Of a stretch of 64,000 nucleotides of DNA, positions 24,071-32,489 are shown piece by piece (position 1 is the first letter of the stretch; each line of letters begins with the position of its first letter). A model generated the notes under the pieces. The model ran no database searches. It had not been told where the DNA came from and was given only the letters and a program-made list of their open reading frames with translations. Position numbers and translations under genes: made by a program. Source of the stretch: Brachybacterium massiliense (GTDB lineage: Bacteria; Actinomycetota; Actinomycetes; Actinomycetales; Dermabacteraceae); the NCBI RefSeq assembly GCF_900184245.1, contig NZ_FXXB01000008.1:1588146-1652145 (forward strand). The letters are read 5' to 3'.

Positions 24071-25154
24071 GAAGCGCGCACCGCTCGCCCTCTCCGTCGC
24101 CTCCCTGATCTATGCCTTCCCGATCTTCCTCGATGCCGGCTTCATCGTGATGCTGCCGGTCATCTACACCGTGGCCCGCCGCCTCGGCGGCTCGTTCATG
24201 CTGTACGTGCTGCCCTCGATCGCGTCGTTCATGATGATGCACGCGCTGCTGCCCCCGCACCCCGGCCCCACCGCCGCCGCCACCGTGATGGGCGCCGACG
24301 TGGGCATGGTGATCATCGTGGGCCTGCTCATCGGCCTGCCCACCTGGTACTTCGGTGGCTACCTGGTTGCCCGCGCCATCGCCAAGCGCTTCCCGGACAC
24401 CCCGGTCCCGGCCCTGCTCGGCGAGCCCCGGGAGATCCCGAAGGAGGAGCGCCCCGCCTTCGGCGCGATCCTCCTCGTCCTGCTGCTGCCGCTGCTGCTG
24501 ATCTTCTTCAACACCGGCTTCTCCACCATGGAGAAGTCGGGGACGGTCACCGATGACAACGTCCTCTTCCAGCTCTCCCGCCTGATCGGCGCGACCCCGG
24601 TGGCCCTGGCCCTGTCCGCCCTGGCCGCGATGCTGCTGCTGTACGTGATCCCGAAGCGTCGCCGCGGCGAGAAGATCGGCGGCCTCCTCGAGGAGCTCGT
24701 GGACGACGCCCTGGCTCCGGTCTGCTCGATCATCCTGATCACCGGTGCGGGCGGCGCCTTCGGCCGCGTCCTCACCGAGACCGGCATCGGCGGCGAGGTC
24801 GCGAACGGCCTGGACGCCATGGGCCTGCCGCTCATCGTGGCCGCCTACCTGGTCACCATGGCGATGCGCATCGCGCAGGGCTCGGCCACCGTGGCCGCCA
24901 CCACCGGTGCCTCGATCATGGCCCCGGCGATCATGGCCGGCGACTTCGGGGCGATCGCGGTCTCCGCCGTGGTCATCGCCATCGGCGCCGCCTCGATCGG
25001 CTGGTCGCACGTGAACGACTCCGGTTTCTGGCTGATCGGCAAGTTCTGCGGTTTCGACACCGTGACCACCTTCAAGACCTGGTCGGTCGTGGGCACCACC
25101 ATCTCGCTGGTCGGCTTCGCGCTGTCGGCGGTGGTGTTCGTCGTCTTCGCATGA
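23754..25154 (+). CDS. GntP-family acid-sugar:H+ symporter
   Basis: A 466-residue membrane protein with 12-14 predicted helices, matching gluconate permease GntP and its relatives. Typical segments are VGFGAVLGRLIEITGGAQVLA, FPIFLDAGFIVMLP, MMHALLPPHPGPTAAA and MRIAQGSATVAATT. The GTG start has GGAGAA nearby. GntP homologues next to DUF1537 kinases usually import four-carbon acid sugars such as threonate or erythronate, so a tetronate is the likely substrate. A perfect palindromic terminator follows within 20 bp of the stop. Confidence 0.92.
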   Translation: MEELVLAERPVWLLLTIAVVAIALLLVLIIKTRLHAFFSLLIIAVATGLAAGIGVGDVIDVVIAGFSTTVGTVALLVGFGAVLGRLIEITGGAQVLADKMLDTFGEKRAPLALSVASLIYAFPIFLDAGFIVMLPVIYTVARRLGGSFMLYVLPSIASFMMMHALLPPHPGPTAAATVMGADVGMVIIVGLLIGLPTWYFGGYLVARAIAKRFPDTPVPALLGEPREIPKEERPAFGAILLVLLLPLLLIFFNTGFSTMEKSGTVTDDNVLFQLSRLIGATPVALALSALAAMLLLYVIPKRRRGEKIGGLLEELVDDALAPVCSIILITGAGGAFGRVLTETGIGGEVANGLDAMGLPLIVAAYLVTMAMRIAQGSATVAATTGASIMAPAIMAGDFGAIAVSAVVIAIGAASIGWSHVNDSGFWLIGKFCGFDTVTTFKTWSVVGTTISLVGFALSAVVFVVFA

Positions 25155-25171
25155 CCTGTATCTGAGACAGT

Positions 25172-25203
25172 GAGGGCCGGTGCGTGATCACGCACCGGCC
25201 CTC
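25172..25203 (+). terminator. 32-nt perfect palindrome after gntP-like gene
   Basis: Arms from GAGGGCC to GGCCCTC are fully self-complementary across 32 nt, 17 bp after the stop codon. Probably an intrinsic terminator or an mRNA-stabilising stem lowering expression of the downstream kinase. Confidence 0.65.
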
Positions 25204-25245
25204 GCCCGTCCCGCTCCACCCACCGTCTCTCGGAAGCAGGCCCCC

Positions 25246-26601
25246 GTGACCGTCGCCCCCTCCCGTCGTCTGCTGATCCTCGACGATGACCCCACCGGCT
25301 CGCAGTGCGTGGCCGGGATCGACGTCGCCTTCGACGAGGATCCCGCGATCCCGCTCGAGGTGCTGAAGGAGCCGGGCGATGCCTGCTTCGTGCTCACCAA
25401 CACCCGCGCCCTGGACGAGGACGAGGCGGTCGCGATGAACCGCCGGATCGTGCGCGGTGTGCTCGAGGGCGGGATCCCCGCCGACGGCCTGCATGTGGTC
25501 TCCCGCTCGGACTCCACCCTGCGCGGCCACGTGATCGCCGAGCCCCTCGCGATCGCTGATGAGCTCTCCGCCCACGGCCTCGAGGTCGACGCCTTCGTGC
25601 TGTGCCCGGCGATGATCGAGGCGGGCCGCTTCACCGAGGGCGACATCCACTTCGCGACCGTCGAGGGGAAGGCCGTCGAGGTCGCCGAGACTGACTTCGC
25701 GCGCGATGCCACCTTCGGCTACACCCACTCCGACCTGCGCGAGTTCCTCGCCGAGCGCTCCGGCGGAACGATCGAGGCGAGCAGCGTGCTCAGCCTCTCC
25801 CTCGAGGACATCCGCACCGGCGGCCCCGCCCGCGTGCGCGAGCTGCTCGCCGGCGCCCGCGAGCGCACCTGGGTGGTCGTCAACGCCACCGAGTACTCCG
25901 ACATGGAGGTCGTCGCCGAGGCGATGGCCCAGCTCGAGGCCGAGGGCCGCACCTTCGTCACCCGCTGCGCCCCCTCCTTCGTGCGCCCGCTGACCCGCCA
26001 GTCCGGCGCCCGCGTGGTCGACGGCCAGGCCATCACCATTCCCGGCGGGCGGCTCGACCACGGCCTGGTCGTGGTGGGCTCCCACGTCGGCCTGACCACC
26101 ACGCAGCTGCGCGCCGTCCAGGAGCGCGGAACCCTCACCGAGTTCGAGATCCACGTCCCCTCCGTGCTCGACGAGCGCCGCGAGCAGCACCTCGAGGACC
26201 TCGCCGCCGCCGTGCGCGAGTCCCTCTCCACCAGCGACTGCGTCCTCTACACCAGTCGCGACCTGGTGCGCACCGACGATCCCGCCGAGTCCCTCGCGAT
26301 CGCTCGCAGCGTCTCCGACGCCGTGGTCGAGGTGGTCCAGAAGGTGCGCGCGGTGCGGCCCGCCTGGGTGGTCGCCAAGGGCGGCATCACCTCCCACGAG
26401 GTTGCCGCGAACGGACTGGGGATCCGCCGCGCCCGCGTCGAGGGCCAGTTCTGGGCCGGGCAGGTCTCCCTGTTCTCCGCCCAGGAGGCCCCCGAGGAGG
26501 TGCTCGGCGCGCCGTACGTCGTGTTCCCCGGCAATGTGGGCGGCGCGCAGGCGCTCGCCGACGTCGTGGACACCCTCACCGACGCCGTCGCCGCCCGCTG
26601 A
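25246..26601 (+). CDS. Four-carbon acid sugar kinase (DUF1537/OtnK family)
   Basis: A 451-residue kinase of the family formerly called DUF1537. The N-terminal substrate domain has LDDDPTGSQ (12-20) and SRSDSTLRGH (86-95); the C-terminal ATP-binding domain has AKGGITSHEVA and VVFPGNVGG. Known members phosphorylate 3-oxo-tetronates, D-threonate or D-erythronate at O4. I chose GTG 25246, which directly precedes the conserved start of the family; an earlier GTG at 25180 lies inside the terminator palindrome. It sits between a GntP importer and an LtnD-like dehydrogenase, the usual company of L-threonate/D-erythronate pathways, although the partner isomerase and decarboxylase are not in view. Confidence 0.9.
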   Translation: MTVAPSRRLLILDDDPTGSQCVAGIDVAFDEDPAIPLEVLKEPGDACFVLTNTRALDEDEAVAMNRRIVRGVLEGGIPADGLHVVSRSDSTLRGHVIAEPLAIADELSAHGLEVDAFVLCPAMIEAGRFTEGDIHFATVEGKAVEVAETDFARDATFGYTHSDLREFLAERSGGTIEASSVLSLSLEDIRTGGPARVRELLAGARERTWVVVNATEYSDMEVVAEAMAQLEAEGRTFVTRCAPSFVRPLTRQSGARVVDGQAITIPGGRLDHGLVVVGSHVGLTTTQLRAVQERGTLTEFEIHVPSVLDERREQHLEDLAAAVRESLSTSDCVLYTSRDLVRTDDPAESLAIARSVSDAVVEVVQKVRAVRPAWVVAKGGITSHEVAANGLGIRRARVEGQFWAGQVSLFSAQEAPEEVLGAPYVVFPGNVGGAQALADVVDTLTDAVAAR

Positions 26602-26638
26602 CCCCCGCTCGCCCATCCACCACGCCGAGGAGCACATC

Positions 26639-27526
26639 ATGACCACCGCCCCCACCTCCGTCGCCTGGATCGGTCTGGGCGCCATCGGCACCCCGATGGC
26701 CCGCACCGCCGCCGAGGCCGGATTCCCCGTCGCCGCCTTCGACCTGAACCCCGCCGCCCGCGACGCCCTCGCGGACGTCGCCACCCCGGCGCCCTCCGCC
26801 CGCGAGGCCGCCCGCGGCGCCGACGTGGTGGCCGTGATGGTCGCGACCCCCGCGCAGCTCGACGCCGTCCTCTTCGGCGAGGGCGGCATCGCCGAGGTGC
26901 TCACCGCCGAGACCACGCTGCTGATCATGGCGACCGTCGGTCTCGCCGCGATCGAGCAGACTCTCGCCGGTCTCGAGGGCATCACCGCTCGCGTGGTCGA
27001 TGCGCCCGTCTCGGGTGGGGCCGCCCGCGCCGCGCAGGGCGACCTGCTGGTGATGGTGGGCGGCGCGGAGGCCGACGTCGCCGTCGTACGCCCCCTGCTC
27101 GACGCCCTCGCCTCGAATGCCCCCGTGGTGGGGCAGAAGCCCGGCGACGGCCAGCGCTTCAAGATCGTCAACCAGCTGCTGTGCGGCGTGCACATCGCCG
27201 CCGCCGGGGAGGCGCTCGCCCTCGCCGACTCGATGGGCCTGGACCTCGCCCAGGTCCACGAGGTGCTCGGCACCGGCGCGGCCGCGTCCTTCATGTTCGG
27301 CGACCGCGGCCAGCGCATGGTCGACGGCGCCTTCGACGACGTCCGCTCCGCGCTGACCATCTTCGTCAAGGACATGGGTCTGGTCGCCGAGGCCGCGCAG
27401 GAGGTGGGCCAGGAGGTGCCGCTCGCGAGCTCCGCCCAGCAGGTCTACCAGCGCGGCAGCGAGCTCGGCTGGGATCGCCGAGACGACTCGATCGTCTACG
27501 AGGTGCTGCGCGGCCGGGGCGACTGA
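26639..27526 (+). CDS. L-threonate dehydrogenase-like enzyme (LtnD, beta-hydroxyacid dehydrogenase family)
   Basis: A 295-residue NAD-dependent dehydrogenase: WIGLGAIGTPMA (10-21), substrate signature DAPVSGG (121-127), and catalytic Lys175 in RFKIVNQLL. The family includes 3-hydroxyisobutyrate, tartronate-semialdehyde and L-threonate dehydrogenases. Next to a DUF1537 kinase, LtnD (L-threonate or D-erythronate to 2-oxo-tetronate) is the best assignment. GAGGAG precedes the ATG and the gap to the kinase is 37 bp. Substrate is inferred from context. Confidence 0.88.
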   Translation: MTTAPTSVAWIGLGAIGTPMARTAAEAGFPVAAFDLNPAARDALADVATPAPSAREAARGADVVAVMVATPAQLDAVLFGEGGIAEVLTAETTLLIMATVGLAAIEQTLAGLEGITARVVDAPVSGGAARAAQGDLLVMVGGAEADVAVVRPLLDALASNAPVVGQKPGDGQRFKIVNQLLCGVHIAAAGEALALADSMGLDLAQVHEVLGTGAAASFMFGDRGQRMVDGAFDDVRSALTIFVKDMGLVAEAAQEVGQEVPLASSAQQVYQRGSELGWDRRDDSIVYEVLRGRGD

Positions 27527-27664
27527 ACCCGCCGCGCGCCCACGAAGGGCGGCGCCGTGTCACGCTGCGGGGCGGTGTCATCGCCGACGAAAGTCGGTAC
27601 CCGCCCCCTGCAGATCCTGATGGGATGGAACTGTCGGAGCCGAAGAACAGCGAAGGAGCGCGGC

Positions 27665-27970
27665 ATGACAACGCCGGACCATCCGCAGGATCGCGGCGAG
27701 GGAGAGGCGGAGCCCTCGACCGCGGAGACGCCGCAGGCGCGTCGCGGCAGGTACGTCGGTGTGGGGATCGCCCTGGGCACGGGCCTGGGGAGCGCTTTCG
27801 GGGCGCTGTTCGGTCTGCTCGTCCTCGACAACATCGGGTTCGGCCTGCCGTTCGGCATGTGCCTGGGCGTCGCGATCGGCGCGGCGATCGGCTCCCAGCG
27901 CGCCGCGGCCGCCGATCGGGCGGAGGCGGGCGAGGACCCGACCGGGCCGGAGGCCGGCGCCATGAGGTGA
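27665..27970 (+). CDS. Small membrane protein with glycine-zipper helices
   Basis: A 101-residue protein: polar N-terminus (1-30), two short hydrophobic Gly-rich helices (about 33-56 and 58-78, with GVGIALGTGLGSAFGALFG pattern) and an acidic tail. GAAGGAG just before ATG 27665 supports this start; an upstream start at 27557 lacks a ribosome site. I do not recognise a family. It lies between the tetronate operon and the converging L-fucose SDR and is probably monocistronic. Confidence 0.65.
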   Translation: MTTPDHPQDRGEGEAEPSTAETPQARRGRYVGVGIALGTGLGSAFGALFGLLVLDNIGFGLPFGMCLGVAIGAAIGSQRAAAADRAEAGEDPTGPEAGAMR

Positions 27971-27973
27971 CGC

Positions 27974-28768
27974 TCAGTCGCGGGTGCGCACCCCGGTCAC
28001 GCCTCCGTCGACCGAGAGGAGCACGCCCACGGTCGAGCGGTTGCGGGGCGAGGAGAGATAGCAGTGCGCCTCGGCGACCTCCTCGGGGGAGACCAGGCGC
28101 TTGTGGGGCTGGCGTGCCTCGAGCGCGGCCCGCTCGGCGGCGGGGTCGTCCGCCTTGTCCAGCAGGCGTCCCACCCACGGGGTGTCCGCGGTGCCGGGGA
28201 GCACGGCGTTGACGCGGATCCCCTCACCGACCAGGTCCGCCGCCATGGCGAGGGTCATCGACTGCACCGCGCCCTTGGTCGCGGAGTAGAGCACGCGCTG
28301 GGGCAGGCCCACCGCGGAGGCGATCGAGGCGGTGTTGACGATCGCGGCGTTCTCGGAGCGGCGCAGGTGGGGCAGGGCCGCGCGCACCACGCGGGCCACC
28401 GAGGTGACGTTGACGTCCAGCACTCGCGCCCATTCGGCGTCGTCGTTGCCTGCGACATCGCCCTGCGCGCCGATGCCGGCGTTGTTGATCACGATGTCGA
28501 GCCCGCCGAGCTGTGCGGCCGCGGCGGCCACCGCCTCGTCGACGCTCGCGGCATCGGAGACGTCGCAGCGCAGCCCGATCGTGCCCGCGGGAGCGGCCTC
28601 CGGGTGCAGATCCAGCACCGCGACCTGGGCGCCGCGGCCCATGAGGGCGTTGGCTGTGGCGGCGCCGATCCCGGAGGCGCCGCCGGTGACCAGGGCGCGC
28701 AGCCCGGAGAACTCGCCGCCAGCGGCCTCGGGCGTGGTCCGGCGCGATGGGGCAGGGGTGTGGGACAC
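27974..28768 (-). CDS. SDR, probable 2-keto-3-deoxy-L-fuconate dehydrogenase
   Basis: A 264-residue SDR with TGGASGIG, NNAG, catalytic Ser-Tyr-Lys (YSATK) and SVDGG near the C-terminus. GTG 28768 is chosen because GAGGAG is 6 nt upstream; a start 21 bp earlier has no ribosome site. It diverges from the FAH-hydrolase/fuconate-dehydratase operon, and completes the oxidative L-fucose route by oxidising 2-keto-3-deoxy-L-fuconate at C4 to the 2,4-diketo acid. L-fucose dehydrogenase, the other SDR role known in such clusters, is less likely because an aldo/keto reductase in the operon fits that step. Confidence 0.8.
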   Translation of the reverse strand: MSHTPAPSRRTTPEAAGGEFSGLRALVTGGASGIGAATANALMGRGAQVAVLDLHPEAAPAGTIGLRCDVSDAASVDEAVAAAAAQLGGLDIVINNAGIGAQGDVAGNDDAEWARVLDVNVTSVARVVRAALPHLRRSENAAIVNTASIASAVGLPQRVLYSATKGAVQSMTLAMAADLVGEGIRVNAVLPGTADTPWVGRLLDKADDPAAERAALEARQPHKRLVSPEEVAEAHCYLSSPRNRSTVGVLLSVDGGVTGVRTRD

Positions 28769-28885
28769 GGGGGCTCCTCGGAGGGTCAACGGGATGAACC
28801 TGCCTAGTCATCCTAACTCTCGCCGTGGTGGTTCCGTCCTGCTTCCGAGCTTCCTGGTTGTTTCTCCCCGTTTCGCGCGAAGGAC

Positions 28886-28913
28886 TTGCCAACCATCGCA
28901 CTAGACGTAGGAT
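28886..28913 (+). promoter_or_regulatory. Possible promoter of the L-fucose operon with flanking inverted repeat
   Basis: TTGCCA (28886-28891) and TAGGAT (28908-28913) are spaced 16 bp. The -10 is inside TAGGATGA (28908-28915), whose inverted copy TCATCCTA lies at 28808-28815 near the divergent SDR. The pair may mark operators acting on both directions of the 211-bp control region. Confidence 0.4.
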
Positions 28914-28979
28914 GAACTTCGTCGCCGTCTGGTCTCGGGTTCCCGTCGGCGGTGACCGTGAGAGCCCGAAGGAAACGGA

Positions 28980-29864
28980 GTGTCCGTGGAACTGCGACGT
29001 CTCGGCCCGGTGGGTCAGGAGAAACCGGCCGTCCTCGCTGAGGGAGTGACCTATCGGCTCGACGCGCTGACCGGCGACATCGACGGCGGCTTCCTCGCCG
29101 CGGGCGGCATCGAGACGGTGCGCGCGGCGCTCGCCGCCGGTGAGCTGCCCGTCTGGGAGGGCGCGGAGGCAGAGCGCATCGGCGCCCCCATCGCCCGCCC
29201 CGCCGCGGTGCTGTGCATCGGCCAGAACTACGCCGCCCATGCGGCGGAGTCCGGCGCCGAGCCGCCCGCCGTGCCGATCCTGTTCCACAAGCACCCCAAC
29301 ACCGTCGTCGGCCCCTTCGACGAGGTCGAGATCCCCCCGGGCGCGCAGAAGGTGGACTGGGAGGTCGAGCTGGGCGTCGTGATCGGTGCGGAGGCGGCGT
29401 ACCTGCCCGATGAGCAGGCCGCGCTCGAGGTCATCGCCGGCTACGTCACCAGCCACGACCTCTCCGAGCGCGACTACCAGCTGGCCGAGTCCGGCGGGCA
29501 GTGGTCCAAGGGCAAGAACAGCCGCGGCTTCAACCCCGTCGGCCCCGGCCTGATCCCGGCCGACGCCGTGGACCCGCAGGCGCTGCGGCTCTGGTCGCGC
29601 GTGAACGGAGAGCCCCGCCAGGACTCCACCACCGCGGACATGATCTTCTCCGTCGCGCAGATCATCCATCACCTCTCGCAGTACATGGTGCTCTCGCCCG
29701 GTGACCTCGTGAACACGGGCACCCCGCAGGGCGTCGCCCTCTCCGGCCGCTTCCCCTACCTGCAGTCCGGGGACGTGGCCGAGGTGGGCATCGAGCACCT
29801 GGGCGCTCAGCGCACCCGATTCATCCCGGCCCGCACGGCCGCCTCCGAAGGGACCGCCCGATGA
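28980..29864 (+). CDS. FAH-family hydrolase, probable 2,4-diketo-3-deoxy-L-fuconate hydrolase
   Basis: A 294-residue fumarylacetoacetate-hydrolase-family enzyme with the C-terminal metal-dependent domain: [10 protein letters not shown] (about 78-87), the acidic ligands in [11 protein letters not shown] (DWE-x-E), [10 protein letters not shown] and [12 protein letters not shown]. The last step of the oxidative L-fucose pathway cleaves 2,4-diketo-3-deoxy-L-fuconate into pyruvate and L-lactate. AAGGAA lies 5 nt before GTG 28980. The stop overlaps the start of the L-fuconate dehydratase gene (ATGA), giving strong functional support. Close relatives are often mislabelled ureidoglycolate lyase. Confidence 0.85.
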   Translation: MSVELRRLGPVGQEKPAVLAEGVTYRLDALTGDIDGGFLAAGGIETVRAALAAGELPVWEGAEAERIGAPIARPAAVLCIGQNYAAHAAESGAEPPAVPILFHKHPNTVVGPFDEVEIPPGAQKVDWEVELGVVIGAEAAYLPDEQAALEVIAGYVTSHDLSERDYQLAESGGQWSKGKNSRGFNPVGPGLIPADAVDPQALRLWSRVNGEPRQDSTTADMIFSVAQIIHHLSQYMVLSPGDLVNTGTPQGVALSGRFPYLQSGDVAEVGIEHLGAQRTRFIPARTAASEGTAR

Positions 29865-31186
29865 GCGTCTTCACCGCCCTGGACGTGAAGGACGTCCGGT
29901 TCCCCACCAGCCGCAGCCTCGACGGCTCGGATGCGATGAACCCGGATCCGGACTACTCCGCCGCCTACCTCACCCTGCGCACCGATGCGCCCGATGAGGG
30001 CACCGCGCTGGTGTTCACGATCGGCCGCGGCAACGACGTCCAGAGCGCCGCGATCTCCGTGCTCGCCCCGCACCTGGTGGGTCGCGACGTCGAGGAGACC
30101 CTCGCCGACCTCGGCGGGATCTACCGCGAGCTCACCCACGACTCGCAGCTGCGCTGGCTGGGCCCCGAGAAGGGCGTGATGACCATGGCGATCGGCGCCG
30201 TGGTCAACGCCCTGTGGGACCTGCGCGCCCGCCGCGAGGGCCGGCCCCTGTGGCTCACCCTCGCCTCCCTCGAGCCCGAGGAGCTGCTGGACCTGGTGGA
30301 CCTGCGCTACCTCGAGGACGCGCTCACCCGCGAGGAGGCGCTGCAGATCCTGCGCCGCGGCGCCGAGGGCAAGGAGCAGCGCATCGCCGCGCTGCGCGAT
30401 AAGGGCGTGCCCGCCTACACCACCACCCCCGGCTGGCTCGGCTACAGCGACGAGAAGCTCACCCGCCTGCTGCACGAGGCGCGCGAGGACGGCTTCGAGA
30501 TGGTCAAGCTCAAGGTCGGGGCCGACGCCGCCGATGATGTGCGCCGCATGCGCATCGCCCGCGAGGTGATGGGCGAGGGCTACCCGATCGCGATCGATGC
30601 CAACCAGCGATGGGGCACCTCCGAGGCCATCCACGCGGTCCAGCAGCTCGGTCCCTATGACCCGTACTGGGTCGAGGAGCCCACCAATCCCGATGACGTG
30701 CTCGCCCACGCCGCGATCCGCGAGGGGGTGACCCCGGTGAGGGTGGCCACCGGTGAGCAGGGCTCGAACCGGGTGCTGTTCAAGCAGCTGCTGCAGGCGC
30801 GCGGCATCGACGTGCTCCAGGCCGACGCGACGCGCGTGGCCGGCGTCAACGAGAACATCGCGATCCTGCTGCTCGCGGCCAAGTTCGACATCCCTGTCTG
30901 CCCGCATGCGGGCGGCGTGGGGCTGTGCGAGATGGTCCAGCACCTGGCGTTCCTGGACGCGGTCGCGATCGCCGGGGACGATGAGCGTCGGCGCATCGAG
31001 TTCGTGGACCACCTGCACGAGCACTTCGAGGTGCCGGTGCGGATCGAGCGCGGTGCCTACATGCCGCCCGAGGAGCCCGGCAACGGCGCCCGCATGCACG
31101 AGCAGTCCATCGCCGACCACCTCTTCCCGGACGGTCCCGTCTGGGCGGGGGAGGAGCCTGCTCCCACCCTGACCGCCGCCTCCTGA
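29861..31186 (+). CDS. fucD: L-fuconate dehydratase (enolase superfamily)
   Basis: A 441-residue enzyme of the mandelate-racemase group, EC 4.2.1.68, converting L-fuconate to 2-keto-3-deoxy-L-fuconate. Catalytic KLK (Lys216, Lys218), Mg ligands Asp246, Glu272 and Glu299, and the catalytic His349 in [16 protein letters not shown] are all present; that last motif and the length of about 440 aa are diagnostic for L-fuconate dehydratase. It lies between the FAH hydrolase (4-bp overlap) and the mutarotase (11-bp gap, AGAGGAA upstream). Confidence 0.94.
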   Translation: MSVFTALDVKDVRFPTSRSLDGSDAMNPDPDYSAAYLTLRTDAPDEGTALVFTIGRGNDVQSAAISVLAPHLVGRDVEETLADLGGIYRELTHDSQLRWLGPEKGVMTMAIGAVVNALWDLRARREGRPLWLTLASLEPEELLDLVDLRYLEDALTREEALQILRRGAEGKEQRIAALRDKGVPAYTTTPGWLGYSDEKLTRLLHEAREDGFEMVKLKVGADAADDVRRMRIAREVMGEGYPIAIDANQRWGTSEAIHAVQQLGPYDPYWVEEPTNPDDVLAHAAIREGVTPVRVATGEQGSNRVLFKQLLQARGIDVLQADATRVAGVNENIAILLLAAKFDIPVCPHAGGVGLCEMVQHLAFLDAVAIAGDDERRRIEFVDHLHEHFEVPVRIERGAYMPPEEPGNGARMHEQSIADHLFPDGPVWAGEEPAPTLTAAS

Positions 31187-31197
31187 GAGGAACGCCG

Positions 31198-31536
31198 ATG
31201 GAACGGATCGCCCTGCACACCCGCATCGCCGAGGGGCACGAGGCCGACTACGACCGTGAGCACGCCCGGATCCCGGACGAGCTCGATGCCTCGCTGCGCC
31301 GGGCCGGGGTGCACGCCTGGCGGATCTGGCGGGACGGCCGCGACATCTTCCACGTGGTGGAGGTCGAGGACTACTCCGCGATGCGGCGCATGCTCGCCGA
31401 GGACCCGGCGAACCTGCGCTGGCAGGAGCACATCAACCAGTTCCTCGAGGTGGTCGACGACTACGGCGGGGAGGACTCCGGGATCCGTCCCGTCTGGTCC
31501 CTGCCGTCCCAGGGCCCCGCGGCGGGCCAGGCATGA
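31198..31536 (+). CDS. L-fucose/L-rhamnose mutarotase (RhaU/FucU-like, RhaM fold)
   Basis: A 112-residue ferredoxin-like fold protein of the L-rhamnose mutarotase family. Visible hallmarks: LHTRIAEGHEADYDREHARIPDEL with the catalytic His-rich region, WRIWRDGRDIFHVVEVEDY and the C-terminal W. It interconverts alpha and beta anomers of L-fucose so that the dehydrogenase receives the right form. Co-translated with the next gene (ATGA overlap). Confidence 0.88.
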   Translation: MERIALHTRIAEGHEADYDREHARIPDELDASLRRAGVHAWRIWRDGRDIFHVVEVEDYSAMRRMLAEDPANLRWQEHINQFLEVVDDYGGEDSGIRPVWSLPSQGPAAGQA

Positions 31537-32489
31537 GCCGCGCCGGCGTGCTCGAGCTGCCGCGGCTGGGCTTCGGTGCCGCGCAGCTCGGGAACCTCTA
31601 CCGGGAGACCAGCGACGAGGAGGCCGACGGGGCGGTCAGCGCCGCCTGGGAGGCCGGGATCCGCTACTTCGACACCGCTCCCCACTACGGGATCGGCACC
31701 AGCGAGCGGCGGCTCGGCGAGCGTCTGGCGGGGTATCCGCGTGAGGAGTACCTGGTCTCCAGCAAGGTGGGCCGGCTGCTGCTGCCCGGGCCCGGTACCG
31801 GCGATGACATGGACAACGCCTTCGCCGTGCCCGATCACCATGTGCGCGAATGGGACTACTCCGAGGCCGGGGTGCGCCGCTCGCACGCCGAGTCCCTCGA
31901 GCGTCTGGGCCTGGACCGGGTGGACATCCTGTTCGCGCACGACCCGGAGGAGGGTCCCACCGAGCAGGCCTTCGCCGAGGGCCTGCCGGCGCTCGCCCGG
32001 ATGCGGGACGAGGGCCTGGTGCGCGCCGTCGGCGTCGGCTCCAAGGACGCCGGCGTGCTGCTGCGCGCGGTGCGCACGGGCCTGATCGATCTGATCATGC
32101 TCTCGGGCCGCTACACCCTGCTCGAGCAGAACGGGGCCGACGAGCTGCTCGAAGCGTGCCTCGAGCACGGCGTGGGCATCGTCGCGGTCTCCGTGTTCAA
32201 CTCGGGGCTGCTCGCCCAGCACCAGGTGCCGGACACCGCGACCTACGAGTACACCCAGGCCCCGGCCGCGCTGCTGGAGCGGGCCCGCGAGCTCGCCGGC
32301 ATCGCCGAGAAGCATGGCGCGACCCTGCCCGATCTCGCCGTCCAGTTCCCGCTGCGCCATCCCGCGGTGCGCTCGGTGGTGCTGGGCATGCGCACCGCCG
32401 CCCAGGTGCGCTCGAACGCCGAGCGGATGGGCGCGCCGATCCCCGAGGCGGCCTGGGAGGACGTGGCCCGCACGGCGGTGCCCGGATGA
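31533..32489 (+). CDS. Aldo/keto reductase, probable L-fucose 1-dehydrogenase
   Basis: A 318-residue TIM-barrel AKR. The family tetrad is visible: Asp in YFDTAPHYGIG with its Tyr, Lys in YLVSSKVGRL, and His in DILFAHDPEE. The long insert after the Lys (LLPGPGTGDDMDNAF) is typical of D-threo-aldose/L-fucose dehydrogenases. It should oxidise L-fucose to L-fucono-1,5-lactone with NAD(P)+. The operon order mutarotase-dehydrogenase-lactonase, with 4-bp overlaps on both sides, mirrors the reaction order. Confidence 0.88.
   Translation: MSRAGVLELPRLGFGAAQLGNLYRETSDEEADGAVSAAWEAGIRYFDTAPHYGIGTSERRLGERLAGYPREEYLVSSKVGRLLLPGPGTGDDMDNAFAVPDHHVREWDYSEAGVRRSHAESLERLGLDRVDILFAHDPEEGPTEQAFAEGLPALARMRDEGLVRAVGVGSKDAGVLLRAVRTGLIDLIMLSGRYTLLEQNGADELLEACLEHGVGIVAVSVFNSGLLAQHQVPDTATYEYTQAPAALLERARELAGIAEKHGATLPDLAVQFPLRHPAVRSVVLGMRTAAQVRSNAERMGAPIPEAAWEDVARTAVPG

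Noticed and set aside
28980-29864. Ureidoglycolate lyase
   Set aside because: A common mislabel of FAH-family proteins; there is no purine catabolism here and the gene overlaps L-fuconate dehydratase.
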